Assembly: GCA_017434555.1 (NCBI GenBank)
Contig: JAFRFB010000041.1
Coordinates: forward strand, 1 to 39,859
DNA: 39,859 nucleotides
Reading direction: 5' to 3'
Source: Methanobrevibacter sp.
Lineage (GTDB): Archaea > Methanobacteriota > Methanobacteria > Methanobacteriales > Methanobacteriaceae
The notes under the pieces are model-generated. The model ran no database searches. It was given only the letters and a program-made list of their open reading frames with translations, and had not been told where the DNA came from. Made by a program: the position numbers and the translations under genes. Of the stretch, positions 24,868 through 32,931 are shown one piece after another; the stretch's first letter is position 1, and each line of letters begins with the position of its first letter.

Positions 24868-26505
24868 TTAATAGATTTTTTTAATGTCTTTTGGTTTAAT
24901 GGTAATGTCTTGTCTTCTGTATTTTACTTTAATGTCATCACCATTAATTGAGTAGACCTTACTTGAATAAGTTTCTCCTTCATGAGTAAATATGATTTCA
25001 TCACCTTTTCTTAAAACTTCATCATTGTTATTGATGCTCACTTTAAGACTGGATTTTTCAGGTATTTCTTTTGGTGTTGGGATTTTTTCCTCACTAAATA
25101 GAGGTTTTTCTTCAACAGCACTAGTTTTAGCATTTTCAAATACTCTGCGGGTATTTTCCTGTCTTAATTCTTCTTCAGGAGTAGGTTCTACATAATCAAC
25201 ATGAGTTTCATTAATGATTGGTTCATATTCATCATAATATTCGTAAGCTTCTTCAGTGTATGAGTTCACGTTTCTGATAAAGTCTTCGTTGACGGAATCC
25301 TGTTCTTCTTGTTCTGGAATTAATTTTTCACGAATATCCTTTACAATGCTTGAGTTTTTAATTGTATTTGTAAATTTGGCCAAATCTTTTCTGTAATCAA
25401 GATCACTTAATTCGCCGTTTTCATCTTCAAAGAGGTTGGATGAATCAATTGAAGCTCCGAACTCATAATCTTCATCTGCACCGGATAATATACTTACGCT
25501 GTCTTCTTCAATTTTGGTTGGAGTTTTTAAAGATGGAGTTTTAATCTCTTCACTTTCAGGTATAGCTTCACTTATTTTTTCTGCTTTTTCTTCGATAATT
25601 GGTTTTTCTTCAACAGGTAATGTTTCCTGTACGGTAGTTTCTTCTTTTGGTTCTGATTCTTTTTTAATTACTGCATCAGTTATGGATGCAGTTTCTGATA
25701 TTTCAGGAATTTCTTCTTTTTCATTTTCTGTTGTTGCAGTATTTATTGCTTCTGTAATATCTTTTTGTGAAGCAGTGGATTGTGGAGCTGAATTGTCATT
25801 TCCGGAAGATTTAATAGCTTCTGCGATTTCATGCATTTTTTCAATGCTGTCTCTGATATCTTTAACATCAGAATTTTCTTCTGTGACTTCTTTTGCTTCC
25901 TGGTTCTTTTTGATGCTTTCTTTAATATCGCTGTTATCTTCGGCTTCTTTTTTTATGGTTTTAGACTCTTTATCTCTTTCATCATCTTTTCTTTTTGATT
26001 CTTTGATTAATTCATCAATTGTAAATAAGTCTTTAAGTTCAGTTTTACTTTCACTGGTCTTTTTATATGTAACGTCTGGATTTTCTTCATTTTTATTTGG
26101 GCTCATAATATCTCTCTGGGTTTCGGTTATTGGTTCTTGGAATTTTTGAACTCTATCATCATAATTAATTAATACCTGATTTTGAGAAGAGTAACTAATA
26201 TTCCTATTTGGTATGTTATTTTCAGGAACAATGTATGGATTAAATTCTTTATCAGCTTGCGTTCCTTCTTTTCGAAGACTGATTGGTTGTTCTTCTTCTT
26301 TTGAAAAATAGTTGGAAATAGTATTAGTGCGCTCTTTCTTTTCATTGTTTTCTGAAACCATCTCCTGTAAAGGATTCTTGGTAGTTATATCTTTAAAATT
26401 AGTTTCTTCACTCTCTTTATCTTTAAAATAAATTTTTACAATTATAATGGATATTACTCCGATTATGGCTATGGCTGCCCACACTAATAACAACGTTTGA
26501 TTCAT
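24868..26505 (-). CDS. Membrane-anchored, acidic low-complexity protein with C-terminal SH3-like module
   Basis: 545 residues. Residues 4-27 form one membrane segment (LLLVWAAIAIIGVISIIIVKIYF), followed by basic residues, which suggests the rest is cytoplasmic. Residues about 30-480 are low-complexity, rich in Glu, Lys, Ser, Asn and Ile and probably disordered or coiled coil. The last 60 residues are ordered: VLRKGDEIIFTHEGETYSSKVYSINGDDIKVKYRRQDITIKPKDI, which looks like a small beta-barrel (KOW/Tudor-like). The layout recalls division- or envelope-associated anchors, but I assign no function. A ribosome binding site AGGAAGTAG is seen upstream. Confidence 0.7.
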   Translation of the reverse strand: MNQTLLLVWAAIAIIGVISIIIVKIYFKDKESEETNFKDITTKNPLQEMVSENNEKKERTNTISNYFSKEEEQPISLRKEGTQADKEFNPYIVPENNIPNRNISYSSQNQVLINYDDRVQKFQEPITETQRDIMSPNKNEENPDVTYKKTSESKTELKDLFTIDELIKESKRKDDERDKESKTIKKEAEDNSDIKESIKKNQEAKEVTEENSDVKDIRDSIEKMHEIAEAIKSSGNDNSAPQSTASQKDITEAINTATTENEKEEIPEISETASITDAVIKKESEPKEETTVQETLPVEEKPIIEEKAEKISEAIPESEEIKTPSLKTPTKIEEDSVSILSGADEDYEFGASIDSSNLFEDENGELSDLDYRKDLAKFTNTIKNSSIVKDIREKLIPEQEEQDSVNEDFIRNVNSYTEEAYEYYDEYEPIINETHVDYVEPTPEEELRQENTRRVFENAKTSAVEEKPLFSEEKIPTPKEIPEKSSLKVSINNNDEVLRKGDEIIFTHEGETYSSKVYSINGDDIKVKYRRQDITIKPKDIKKIY

Positions 26506-26900
26506 TTAATCTACTTCCTATCTTTCAATTTAGTAATATATATTTATCTAAATTCTTTATTATATAGTTTTATATTGTTTTTAAAAATTTAATCTAATCA
26601 CTTTATTTTAAGTTTTAACTATTATTTATTCGAATTTAAATTTTCTACATATTTTTAGACAATATTTATTATTTTAAAATATTTTAATCAGATTTTATTT
26701 CAACTTATTTTTCACCGTTTTTTTAAATAAAACTATTCGAATTTTCAATTTTTATTGATAATACTTGATTTTCTTTTCTAATTATTTATTTTACTTTAAA
26801 TTATCTTATTTTAAATATTTTTTTCTTTTTATCAATCATTTTATATATTTTAAAAATTATAATATTATTATCTAAATTTTTAATTTTTAGAGGTTTTATA
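26506..26900. other. AT-rich divergent promoter region
   Basis: The 395 bases between the divergent genes are almost entirely A/T and contain no supported gene. TATA-like runs occur near each gene: AGTAATATATATTTAT around 26531-26546 for the minus gene and TTTATATATTTT at 26840-26851 for dapL. No convincing repeats or hairpins were seen. Confidence 0.6.
26840..26894 (+). promoter_or_regulatory. Promoter and ribosome binding site of dapL
   Basis: TTTATATATTTT (26840-26851) lies about 55 bases before the ATG, predicting a short leader; AGAGGT (26889-26894) is the ribosome binding site 6 bases before ATG 26901. Confidence 0.45.
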
Positions 26901-28136
26901 ATGGTTGTTAAAATAAATGAAAATTATCTTAAATTAAAAAGCAGTTATCTTTTTGTTGAAGTAGCAAGAAGAGAAGCTGATTTCGTTAAAGAAAACCCTG
27001 ATGCAGATGTTATTAAAATGGGTATTGGTGATGTAACAAAACCATTAGTCCCTGCTGTTGTTGATGCATTCCACAAGGCTGTTGATGAAATGGCTAATGC
27101 GGATACTTTTATGGGATATGGTCCAGAACAAGGATATGACTTTTTAGCTGAAGCAATCATTGAAAATGATTTTAAAGTTCATGGCGTTGATTTGGATGTA
27201 AGTGAAGTATTCATTAGTGATGGAGCTAAATGTGATACAGGTAACATTCAGGAAATCTTCGGTCTTGACAATAAGATTGCAGTTACCGATCCTGTTTATA
27301 CTGTATATGTCGATACCAATGTAATGGCTGGAAGAACCGGTCAAATGGGTGATGATGGAATGTATGAAGGATTAACATATCTTAAATGTAATGCTGAAAA
27401 TAATTTTGTTCCTGAATTGCCATCAGAACCGGTAGATATTATTTATTTATGTTATCCAAACAACCCTACAGGTACTACATTAACTAAAGATCAGTTAAAA
27501 GTATTTGTTGATTATGCTAAAGAAAACAAAGCTATCATATTATTTGATGCAGCTTATGAAGCATTTGTCAGTGAAGATAATGTTCCACACACCATCTATG
27601 AAATTGAAGGTGCTCGTGAAGTAGCTATAGAATTCAGAAGTTTTTCAAAAACTGCAGGATTTACCGGAACCCGTTGTGCATACACTGTTGTTCCTAAAGA
27701 ATTAGTTGCTTATGACAGTGAAGGTAATTCTGTTGAAATCAATCCGTTATGGAATAGAAGACAAACCACTAAATTCAATGGTGTATCATACCCTGTTCAA
27801 AGAGCTGCTGAAGCAACTTACTCAGAAGAAGGAAAAGCACAAATTAAAGAAGTTCTCAATTATTATATGGAAAATGCAAAAGTAATCAGAGAAAGTCTAA
27901 CCGATATGGGTCTTGAAGTCTATGGTGGTGTAAGTTCACCTTACATCTGGGTAAAAACTCCAAACAACATGGATTCCTGGGACTTCTTTGACATATTATT
28001 AAATGAAGCAAATGTTATTGGAACTCCAGGTTCAGGATTCGGACCAAGCGGCGAAGGGTATTTAAGATTGACCGCATTCAATACATTGGAAAATACGAAA
28101 GAAGCAATGGATAGGATTTCAAAATTAGAATTTTAG
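26901..28136 (+). CDS. dapL: LL-diaminopimelate aminotransferase
   Basis: PLP enzyme converting tetrahydrodipicolinate directly to LL-diaminopimelate, the one-step route to lysine (and pseudomurein lysine) in Methanobacteriales. The 411-residue fold-type I protein begins [20 protein letters not shown] and has [11 protein letters not shown], the [17 protein letters not shown] segment, [10 protein letters not shown], and the PLP lysine in [12 protein letters not shown]. The first 45 residues distinguish it from generic aspartate aminotransferases. It follows the gltX block as in related genomes and is followed by three small genes in the same direction. Confidence 0.95.
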   Translation: MVVKINENYLKLKSSYLFVEVARREADFVKENPDADVIKMGIGDVTKPLVPAVVDAFHKAVDEMANADTFMGYGPEQGYDFLAEAIIENDFKVHGVDLDVSEVFISDGAKCDTGNIQEIFGLDNKIAVTDPVYTVYVDTNVMAGRTGQMGDDGMYEGLTYLKCNAENNFVPELPSEPVDIIYLCYPNNPTGTTLTKDQLKVFVDYAKENKAIILFDAAYEAFVSEDNVPHTIYEIEGAREVAIEFRSFSKTAGFTGTRCAYTVVPKELVAYDSEGNSVEINPLWNRRQTTKFNGVSYPVQRAAEATYSEEGKAQIKEVLNYYMENAKVIRESLTDMGLEVYGGVSSPYIWVKTPNNMDSWDFFDILLNEANVIGTPGSGFGPSGEGYLRLTAFNTLENTKEAMDRISKLEF

Positions 28137-28146
28137 GTGATTAAGT

Positions 28147-28836
28147 TTGAAAACTATTGAAGAACCAGTAGTCATTCGTGAAGGAGATTCATTTAAAGTT
28201 GTTTTATCAAAATATGGAGCTTTAGCTTTAGATAAACAAGAAAATTTATCAGAATTAATTGGTGATGCTGAAGGCGATTTGGACTTGGAAAATGGTATTT
28301 TAAGCTTTGGAGATACCAAATTACCTGTGCAGGTCTTAGGATTTTACCGTGATGATTTAAAACAATGGTCATGGGCCTGGGATAGTGAAGAGATTTTTGG
28401 TGCTGATTTGATTAAGGCGGCTGCTGAAATGAAACAGGCAGGTATTGATGCGGGCATTCCTGAATTTTCTTCTCCTATTATTCAGTGTGATTTCAACGCA
28501 TGCCATACATTGGCTATGGCAACTGTCGGAATCCTTGATTTTGATGCATATTATGCTGTTAATGAAGAAGGTATAGATATTTTCGTAGCTATTGAAGGAG
28601 GTAATATTCCTGAAATAAATAGTGTGGAGAAATTTAAAGATACTTTCTATACATTTCAAAAGAATTTTAAAGTGGATGGAAGAACAGCATTCGACGCTTA
28701 TACAAAGCTTAAAGGATACCGTATTAAACATCACGATGATTTTGATGTTGCATATCTTGGTGAAAGTCGTTTAATTGTTGGATTTACTGAAAGAAGAAAT
28801 GTAAAAACTATTCAACTGTTACTTGAAGAAGAGTGA
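28147..28836 (+). CDS. Small soluble protein, DUF6882-like
   Basis: 229 residues, soluble, acidic. The segment QVLGFYRDDLKQWSWAWDSEE with closely spaced Trp residues, followed by a helix (LIKAAAEMKQAGIDAG) and CHTLAMATVGILDFDAYY, resembles the DUF6882 family; this is from memory and should be tested. The start is a TTG at 28147 preceded by AGGTGATT, which overlaps the dapL stop codon. It is followed by two further small genes with 4-base gap and 11-base overlap, forming a compact cassette. Function unknown. Confidence 0.65.
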   Translation: MKTIEEPVVIREGDSFKVVLSKYGALALDKQENLSELIGDAEGDLDLENGILSFGDTKLPVQVLGFYRDDLKQWSWAWDSEEIFGADLIKAAAEMKQAGIDAGIPEFSSPIIQCDFNACHTLAMATVGILDFDAYYAVNEEGIDIFVAIEGGNIPEINSVEKFKDTFYTFQKNFKVDGRTAFDAYTKLKGYRIKHHDDFDVAYLGESRLIVGFTERRNVKTIQLLLEEE

Positions 28837-28840
28837 TAAT

Positions 28841-29437
28841 ATGAATCAGGATTTGGTTGATGAAATAGATGATTTAATCGATTTATTAACTAAATCTGGT
28901 TTTTTCTCAACAGAAGAAATTATCGAAATTCTAGAAGATCAATTCATTGATTATGACATTGATTTTAATGATTATTCCATTCCTTCAAATGATTTTAACA
29001 ATAAAAATTTCTCTTCTTTAGAGCAAACCTTTAAAAAATTAGCTGAAAAATCAATAATTGCTGTTCACAACTGTGGATATGACTTTAAAGAGGGTGTAAA
29101 TGACATATATGAGTTGTATGTTCATTTAGTTAATAATGAATATTCCTGTGATGGCTTTTGTTTTTACACTTTTGAAGATGTTGAAGAGGCTATTGAGGAA
29201 AATATTTTAAAATTAACCTTTGGAGACTTTGAAAGAAATGAAGAAAAGTCTTTAGAGATTGGTGAATTGGTTTATCAGCAATTAACTGATACAGGTTTTG
29301 AAGTTGAATGGGATAAAACTGTAAACTCACCAGTTGAAATTATTAATTTCATTTGGGATAAAAAGTATTGTGAAGATAAGGATTATGAAATTGAAGGAGC
29401 TTATGATTTATTTACAGGTGTTATAAATGAGAAATGA
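28841..29437 (+). CDS. Small soluble protein, DUF6891-like
   Basis: 198 residues from ATG 28841; the GTGATAAT just before it is the ribosome binding site, so the upstream ATG at 28823 is less likely. A central block, LEQTFKKLAEKSIIAVHNCGYDFKEG, with GFCFYTFEDVEEAI and LKLTFGDFE further on, resembles DUF6891, a family I recall as often accompanying DUF6882. C-terminal GFEVEWDKTVNSPVEI looks like a beta-strand end. It overlaps the following gene by 11 bases. Function unknown. Confidence 0.65.
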   Translation: MNQDLVDEIDDLIDLLTKSGFFSTEEIIEILEDQFIDYDIDFNDYSIPSNDFNNKNFSSLEQTFKKLAEKSIIAVHNCGYDFKEGVNDIYELYVHLVNNEYSCDGFCFYTFEDVEEAIEENILKLTFGDFERNEEKSLEIGELVYQQLTDTGFEVEWDKTVNSPVEIINFIWDKKYCEDKDYEIEGAYDLFTGVINEK

Positions 29438-30011
29438 TTCTTTAAAGTTAATTGAAGATGTTATTGGTAATTTTGCTAAATTAGCTTCTGTTGAAATTTC
29501 AGGAGATTCCATTTATTTGGAATTCATTGATGTTGAGCTTGGCAATCCAAAAAATGATGAGGACTTGTCATTGTCAATGAGATTTGCCAAAAATTCTTTT
29601 TTCACGGTTTTCTATGATAATATCTGGGATATAGATTTTGTTTCCAATTTCAATTATAAAAATCATTTTTTACAGGAAGACCTTTTGCTTGATGTCGGCA
29701 GAATCAGATTCCTTGATTTCGAATATTTGAATACCTTCTTCTATAATTATCAAAAACAGAAGGATTTTTCTTTAGAACCTGAATATGATGTTCACAATAT
29801 TCGTGCGGATTTCTTCTGTTTAATAGAGTTTGGAAACATTGCCATTGTTGCTGGAGGAAATGAAATGGACTTTTTTACTCCTACATCAAGGCTTGATGAC
29901 AATATTTTAAAGGAATTATCTAATCAGTGGATGCTGTATTTCCTTACATATCATCAAAAAAGAAACATTATAAAAGATCCTATGTGTGAAAAGCATCCTT
30001 TCAATAGATAA
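29427..30011 (+). CDS. Small soluble protein of unknown family
   Basis: 194 residues, not recognised. It is rich in Phe, Tyr, Asp and Asn, with an N-terminal helix (SLKLIEDVIGNFAKLA), a probable beta-sheet core (SIYLEFIDVEL, FLDFEYLNTFFYNY, ADFFCLIEFGNIAIVAGG) and no membrane segment. AGGTG inside the end of the previous gene serves as ribosome binding site, so translation is coupled. The composition is like that of immunity-type or SUKH-like proteins, but no motif supports that. A T tract (30017-30025) ends the unit. Confidence 0.65.
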   Translation: MRNDSLKLIEDVIGNFAKLASVEISGDSIYLEFIDVELGNPKNDEDLSLSMRFAKNSFFTVFYDNIWDIDFVSNFNYKNHFLQEDLLLDVGRIRFLDFEYLNTFFYNYQKQKDFSLEPEYDVHNIRADFFCLIEFGNIAIVAGGNEMDFFTPTSRLDDNILKELSNQWMLYFLTYHQKRNIIKDPMCEKHPFNR

Positions 30012-30035
30012 TTAACTTTTTTTTTAAAAAATAGA

Positions 30036-30060
30036 AATAACTATCATAAAGATAGTTATT
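30036..30060. terminator. Bidirectional hairpin between convergent units
   Basis: AATAACTATC (30036-30045) and GATAGTTATT (30051-30060) form a perfect 10-bp stem with a 5-base loop. T tracts lie on both sides for their respective strands. The stop codon of the minus-strand gene (30056-30058) is within the stem. Confidence 0.75.
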
Positions 30061-30682
30061 TTTGGTTAAAAGCGCCTGTAATGAAGTTGAACACGTCTCT
30101 GACTCCGGAGATGAATCCGTTGTATTGGTTATTGTGAATATTAGACATGTCATCTTCAATACGGTCATCAACTTCTTTTAAAAATGTCGTATTGTTATAG
30201 TCATGACTGGTAAAGTAATGAACCTGTATGGCATAATTTGTGTCTTCTTTTTGGAAAACGTAATTTACTCCAACATGACTCCATGTAACGTTATTGTCTC
30301 TGGATGGATTCGTGAAATATTCCTTGGATACAGGAACACCACTCATAGTTTTATTTTCCATTCTCAATACTTTAAAACCACCATCTTCCATTGATGCAAA
30401 CTTTCCATCCGAAACTGATGTAATGTGGTCTTCAGGCCAGTCATCCCAATGGTCAATATAAACATATTCATTTGTAATTGCATGAGGAGTTTTTGACTGA
30501 TTGGTTAAGTTTAATTCCTCTGTTGTATTCCATGCTTGAGGAACAACGGTAACACTGTGTCCAAAATCTATGGTTCTATCTGTCTGAACACTTAAAAAAC
30601 TATTTATTCCATTGATATTTGCTGCAATGAATAAAATTAAAAGGATTAATAATAGACTTCGAAGCTTGTCCTGTCTTCTCAT
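30056..30682 (-). CDS. Membrane-anchored extracytoplasmic protein in the glycosyltransferase operon
   Basis: 208 residues, no recognised family. Basic N-terminus (MRRQDKLR), one membrane segment or signal anchor (about residues 9-28), then a soluble domain of about 175 residues with several N-x-S/T sequons (NTT, NLT, NKT, NVT, NNTT), in keeping with an exported protein. AAAGGAGGT inside the end of the glycosyltransferase gene is its ribosome binding site, and it starts on the base after that gene ends. Tight coupling suggests a partner of the glycosyltransferase, perhaps in export or anchoring of its product (inference). Confidence 0.7.
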   Translation of the reverse strand: MRRQDKLRSLLLILLILFIAANINGINSFLSVQTDRTIDFGHSVTVVPQAWNTTEELNLTNQSKTPHAITNEYVYIDHWDDWPEDHITSVSDGKFASMEDGGFKVLRMENKTMSGVPVSKEYFTNPSRDNNVTWSHVGVNYVFQKEDTNYAIQVHYFTSHDYNNTTFLKEVDDRIEDDMSNIHNNQYNGFISGVRDVFNFITGAFNQK

Positions 30683-32440
30683 TTATTCATGACCTCCTTT
30701 ATGCTCAGTTTTAGCCCATTTACGTTCTTTTCTTGTCATCATAGTTTTCATTGTCATAAAAAACAATGGAATTAAATGGAAACAATAAATGTAGTATTTG
30801 ATAAGATCTTTAATAAAGTCTACGATTCCAGGCTTATCTCTGGATAATGCAAGCATAATTCCAGGGAAAAATGATATCGCAGATAATATACCTACAATAA
30901 ATGGTGCTTCCATTCTTATGATTGTTACGTTATGGAAGAGAAGCCAGGAAATGGCATTTATTATTGTTATAATAAAACCAAAGAATATGAGTAAATTAAA
31001 GCTGTAAAAGGAAATGTGTTCAATAATTCCGAATTTTTTAGGTATTGAAACCTTTGATTTTAGAATTTGCGGCAAATAAATAAAAAGGGTTTCAAAGTTA
31101 CCGATAGCCCATCTTACTCTTTGTCTGAAAAATGGTTTCCATTCATTCAATGCTTCCTGATAAACTGCAGCTTCACCGCAATAGCGTATTTTTCCACCTA
31201 AAAGCATTATTTTAACTGCTAAATTCAAATCTTCTGTAACAGCAAAACCGTCCCATTTTCCACAATCAATAATGGACTGTTTTTTAACGAATTGTCCGTT
31301 TCCACCTAAAAATCCGGTGTTTCCTAGGTTATCTTTTGCCCTTAGAGTATTTCCAAAACTTGCAAATTCAACATGCTGCATACGAGACAAATAGCTTTCA
31401 TCTCGGTTATACATTTTAACTCTTGACTGAACACCGTCGATTTCGGGATCTACTACATATGCGACAACTTTAGTTAGGTAATCCTTACAGATTTTAGTGT
31501 CTGCATCAAAAACTCCAATTATTTCTCCTCGAGATAAAGTTAATGCATCATTTAAAACAAATCCTTTTCCTTTTCCGGATACTGGAGGTTTTCTTGTTAC
31601 AATTTTTAGTTGAGGCAATTCATCTTTGATTTCATGTAATATTTCACCTGTTCTGTCTGTTGAACCGTCATTAATGACAATCACTTCAAAATAAGGTTCG
31701 CCGTCAACATGATAATCACTTTCACAAACACTTCTAACGGTCATTGCAATCGTGGCTTCCTCATTATGTGCAGGTATAAAAACACTTACAAATGGCTTTT
31801 CATAATCATAACTAACTGGGTCAGGCTTTTTAATACTGGCTATACCATTAATAAGCATTGCTATCGTTGGTATGAGTAAAACCCATTGAAGCCATGTCGC
31901 ATTTCTTGATAAAATTGCCATTATAATTAATGCTACACATAAAATTAAAAGAAAACTTGAATCTGATTTTTCAATCAATAATTCTTCATTTTTTTCATCA
32001 ATTTTATTCTTTGCTTCAGCAATTTGTGCATTGTTTAGTTCATGCTTTCTTATAGCTACTGCCATTGTACGCTGCAATTCGTCTTTTTCAATTTCTTTAA
32101 ATATATAACCGTAAGGTGTAATCATCAGTACTTCATCAATGACTTCATCAAAACGATTTCCGACTATTACAACATTAGGAATGTTAAATCTTTCTAAATC
32201 CTTGGTTAATTTGATTAAGTCTATATCTTCGATTTCTGAATCGAGTAAAACAAGGTTTGGGGATAATTTTATAATTCTACTTTTAATCCGATCTTTGGTA
32301 TGAGCGGAACCAATAAAATTATAATCATAATCCTCAATATATTCCCTTAACTGGTTTATTAAAGCATCGTCCGAACTGATAACAAATATGTCCGGATGAG
32401 ACTGGGCAAGTGAACTAGTTTCTATTTCATGTGGGCTCAT
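30683..32440 (-). CDS. Receiver-domain / membrane glycosyltransferase 2 fusion
   Basis: 585 residues in three parts. Residues 17-133 are a response-regulator receiver-like domain: Asp24-Asp25, Asp67 as likely phosphoacceptor and Lys115 are present, but the usual Thr/Ser of strand 4 is Val. Two membrane segments (about 161-201) follow. Residues 216-450 are a GT2 catalytic domain with VINDGSTD, FDADT (Asp312, Asp314), TED (402-404) and QRVRW (440-444), the set seen in processive synthases such as BcsA, PgaC and hyaluronan synthase. Further membrane segments lie at about 476-564. It probably polymerises and secretes a polysaccharide under phosphorelay control. Product unknown. Confidence 0.85.
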   Translation of the reverse strand: MSPHEIETSSLAQSHPDIFVISSDDALINQLREYIEDYDYNFIGSAHTKDRIKSRIIKLSPNLVLLDSEIEDIDLIKLTKDLERFNIPNVVIVGNRFDEVIDEVLMITPYGYIFKEIEKDELQRTMAVAIRKHELNNAQIAEAKNKIDEKNEELLIEKSDSSFLLILCVALIIMAILSRNATWLQWVLLIPTIAMLINGIASIKKPDPVSYDYEKPFVSVFIPAHNEEATIAMTVRSVCESDYHVDGEPYFEVIVINDGSTDRTGEILHEIKDELPQLKIVTRKPPVSGKGKGFVLNDALTLSRGEIIGVFDADTKICKDYLTKVVAYVVDPEIDGVQSRVKMYNRDESYLSRMQHVEFASFGNTLRAKDNLGNTGFLGGNGQFVKKQSIIDCGKWDGFAVTEDLNLAVKIMLLGGKIRYCGEAAVYQEALNEWKPFFRQRVRWAIGNFETLFIYLPQILKSKVSIPKKFGIIEHISFYSFNLLIFFGFIITIINAISWLLFHNVTIIRMEAPFIVGILSAISFFPGIMLALSRDKPGIVDFIKDLIKYYIYCFHLIPLFFMTMKTMMTRKERKWAKTEHKGGHE

Positions 32441-32448
32441 TTTATCTT

Positions 32449-32859
32449 TTATTCACTAAATCCTTGTGCATCGTTTATTTTTTTTGCTTCCATTTGGGCT
32501 CGTTTTATTGTTATTTTTAGAGTTTTGTCAAGTTTATTGATATCGTATGGTTTTGAAATAAATCCGTATGATCCTTTTACATTGGATTTTTCAAAAGTGT
32601 CGGTGTCTGTGTTTGCAGTTAAATAAACAATAGGAATTCTTAATTCTGAAATTACTTCAGCTGCTTCTATTCCTTCCATGTCTCCTTTTAATTTAATATC
32701 CATTAATACGACGTCTGGAATAGTTTCAGCAGCAGTGTCAATTGCATCTTGACCAGTATCAACTGTATCTATGATTTGATAGCCTAGTTCTTCTAAACTA
32801 TATTTCAAGTCAAGTGCTGTTATTGCTTCATCTTCGACTATTAATATACGTTCGTTCAT
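32449..32859 (-). CDS. Stand-alone receiver-domain response regulator
   Basis: 136 residues, a receiver domain without output domain. Glu9-Asp10-Glu11 acidic pocket, Asp54 phosphoacceptor (VLMDIKL), Thr81 (YLTANTD) and Lys103 (ISKPYD) are all present. An AAAGGGAT ribosome binding site precedes ATG 32859, which is preferred over ATG 32874. It lies between two histidine kinases and a receiver-containing glycosyltransferase, so it is the likely direct kinase substrate or phosphotransfer shuttle. The C-terminal helix is extended by about 15 residues (IKRAQMEAKKINDAQG) and may bind a partner. Confidence 0.9.
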   Translation of the reverse strand: MNERILIVEDEAITALDLKYSLEELGYQIIDTVDTGQDAIDTAAETIPDVVLMDIKLKGDMEGIEAAEVISELRIPIVYLTANTDTDTFEKSNVKGSYGFISKPYDINKLDKTLKITIKRAQMEAKKINDAQGFSE

Positions 32860-32931
32860 ATTATCCCTTTCCATTTTTTTATGTAATATTGTAATTTATG
32901 TAATTAATATTATTTTAACTTAATTGTTCAA

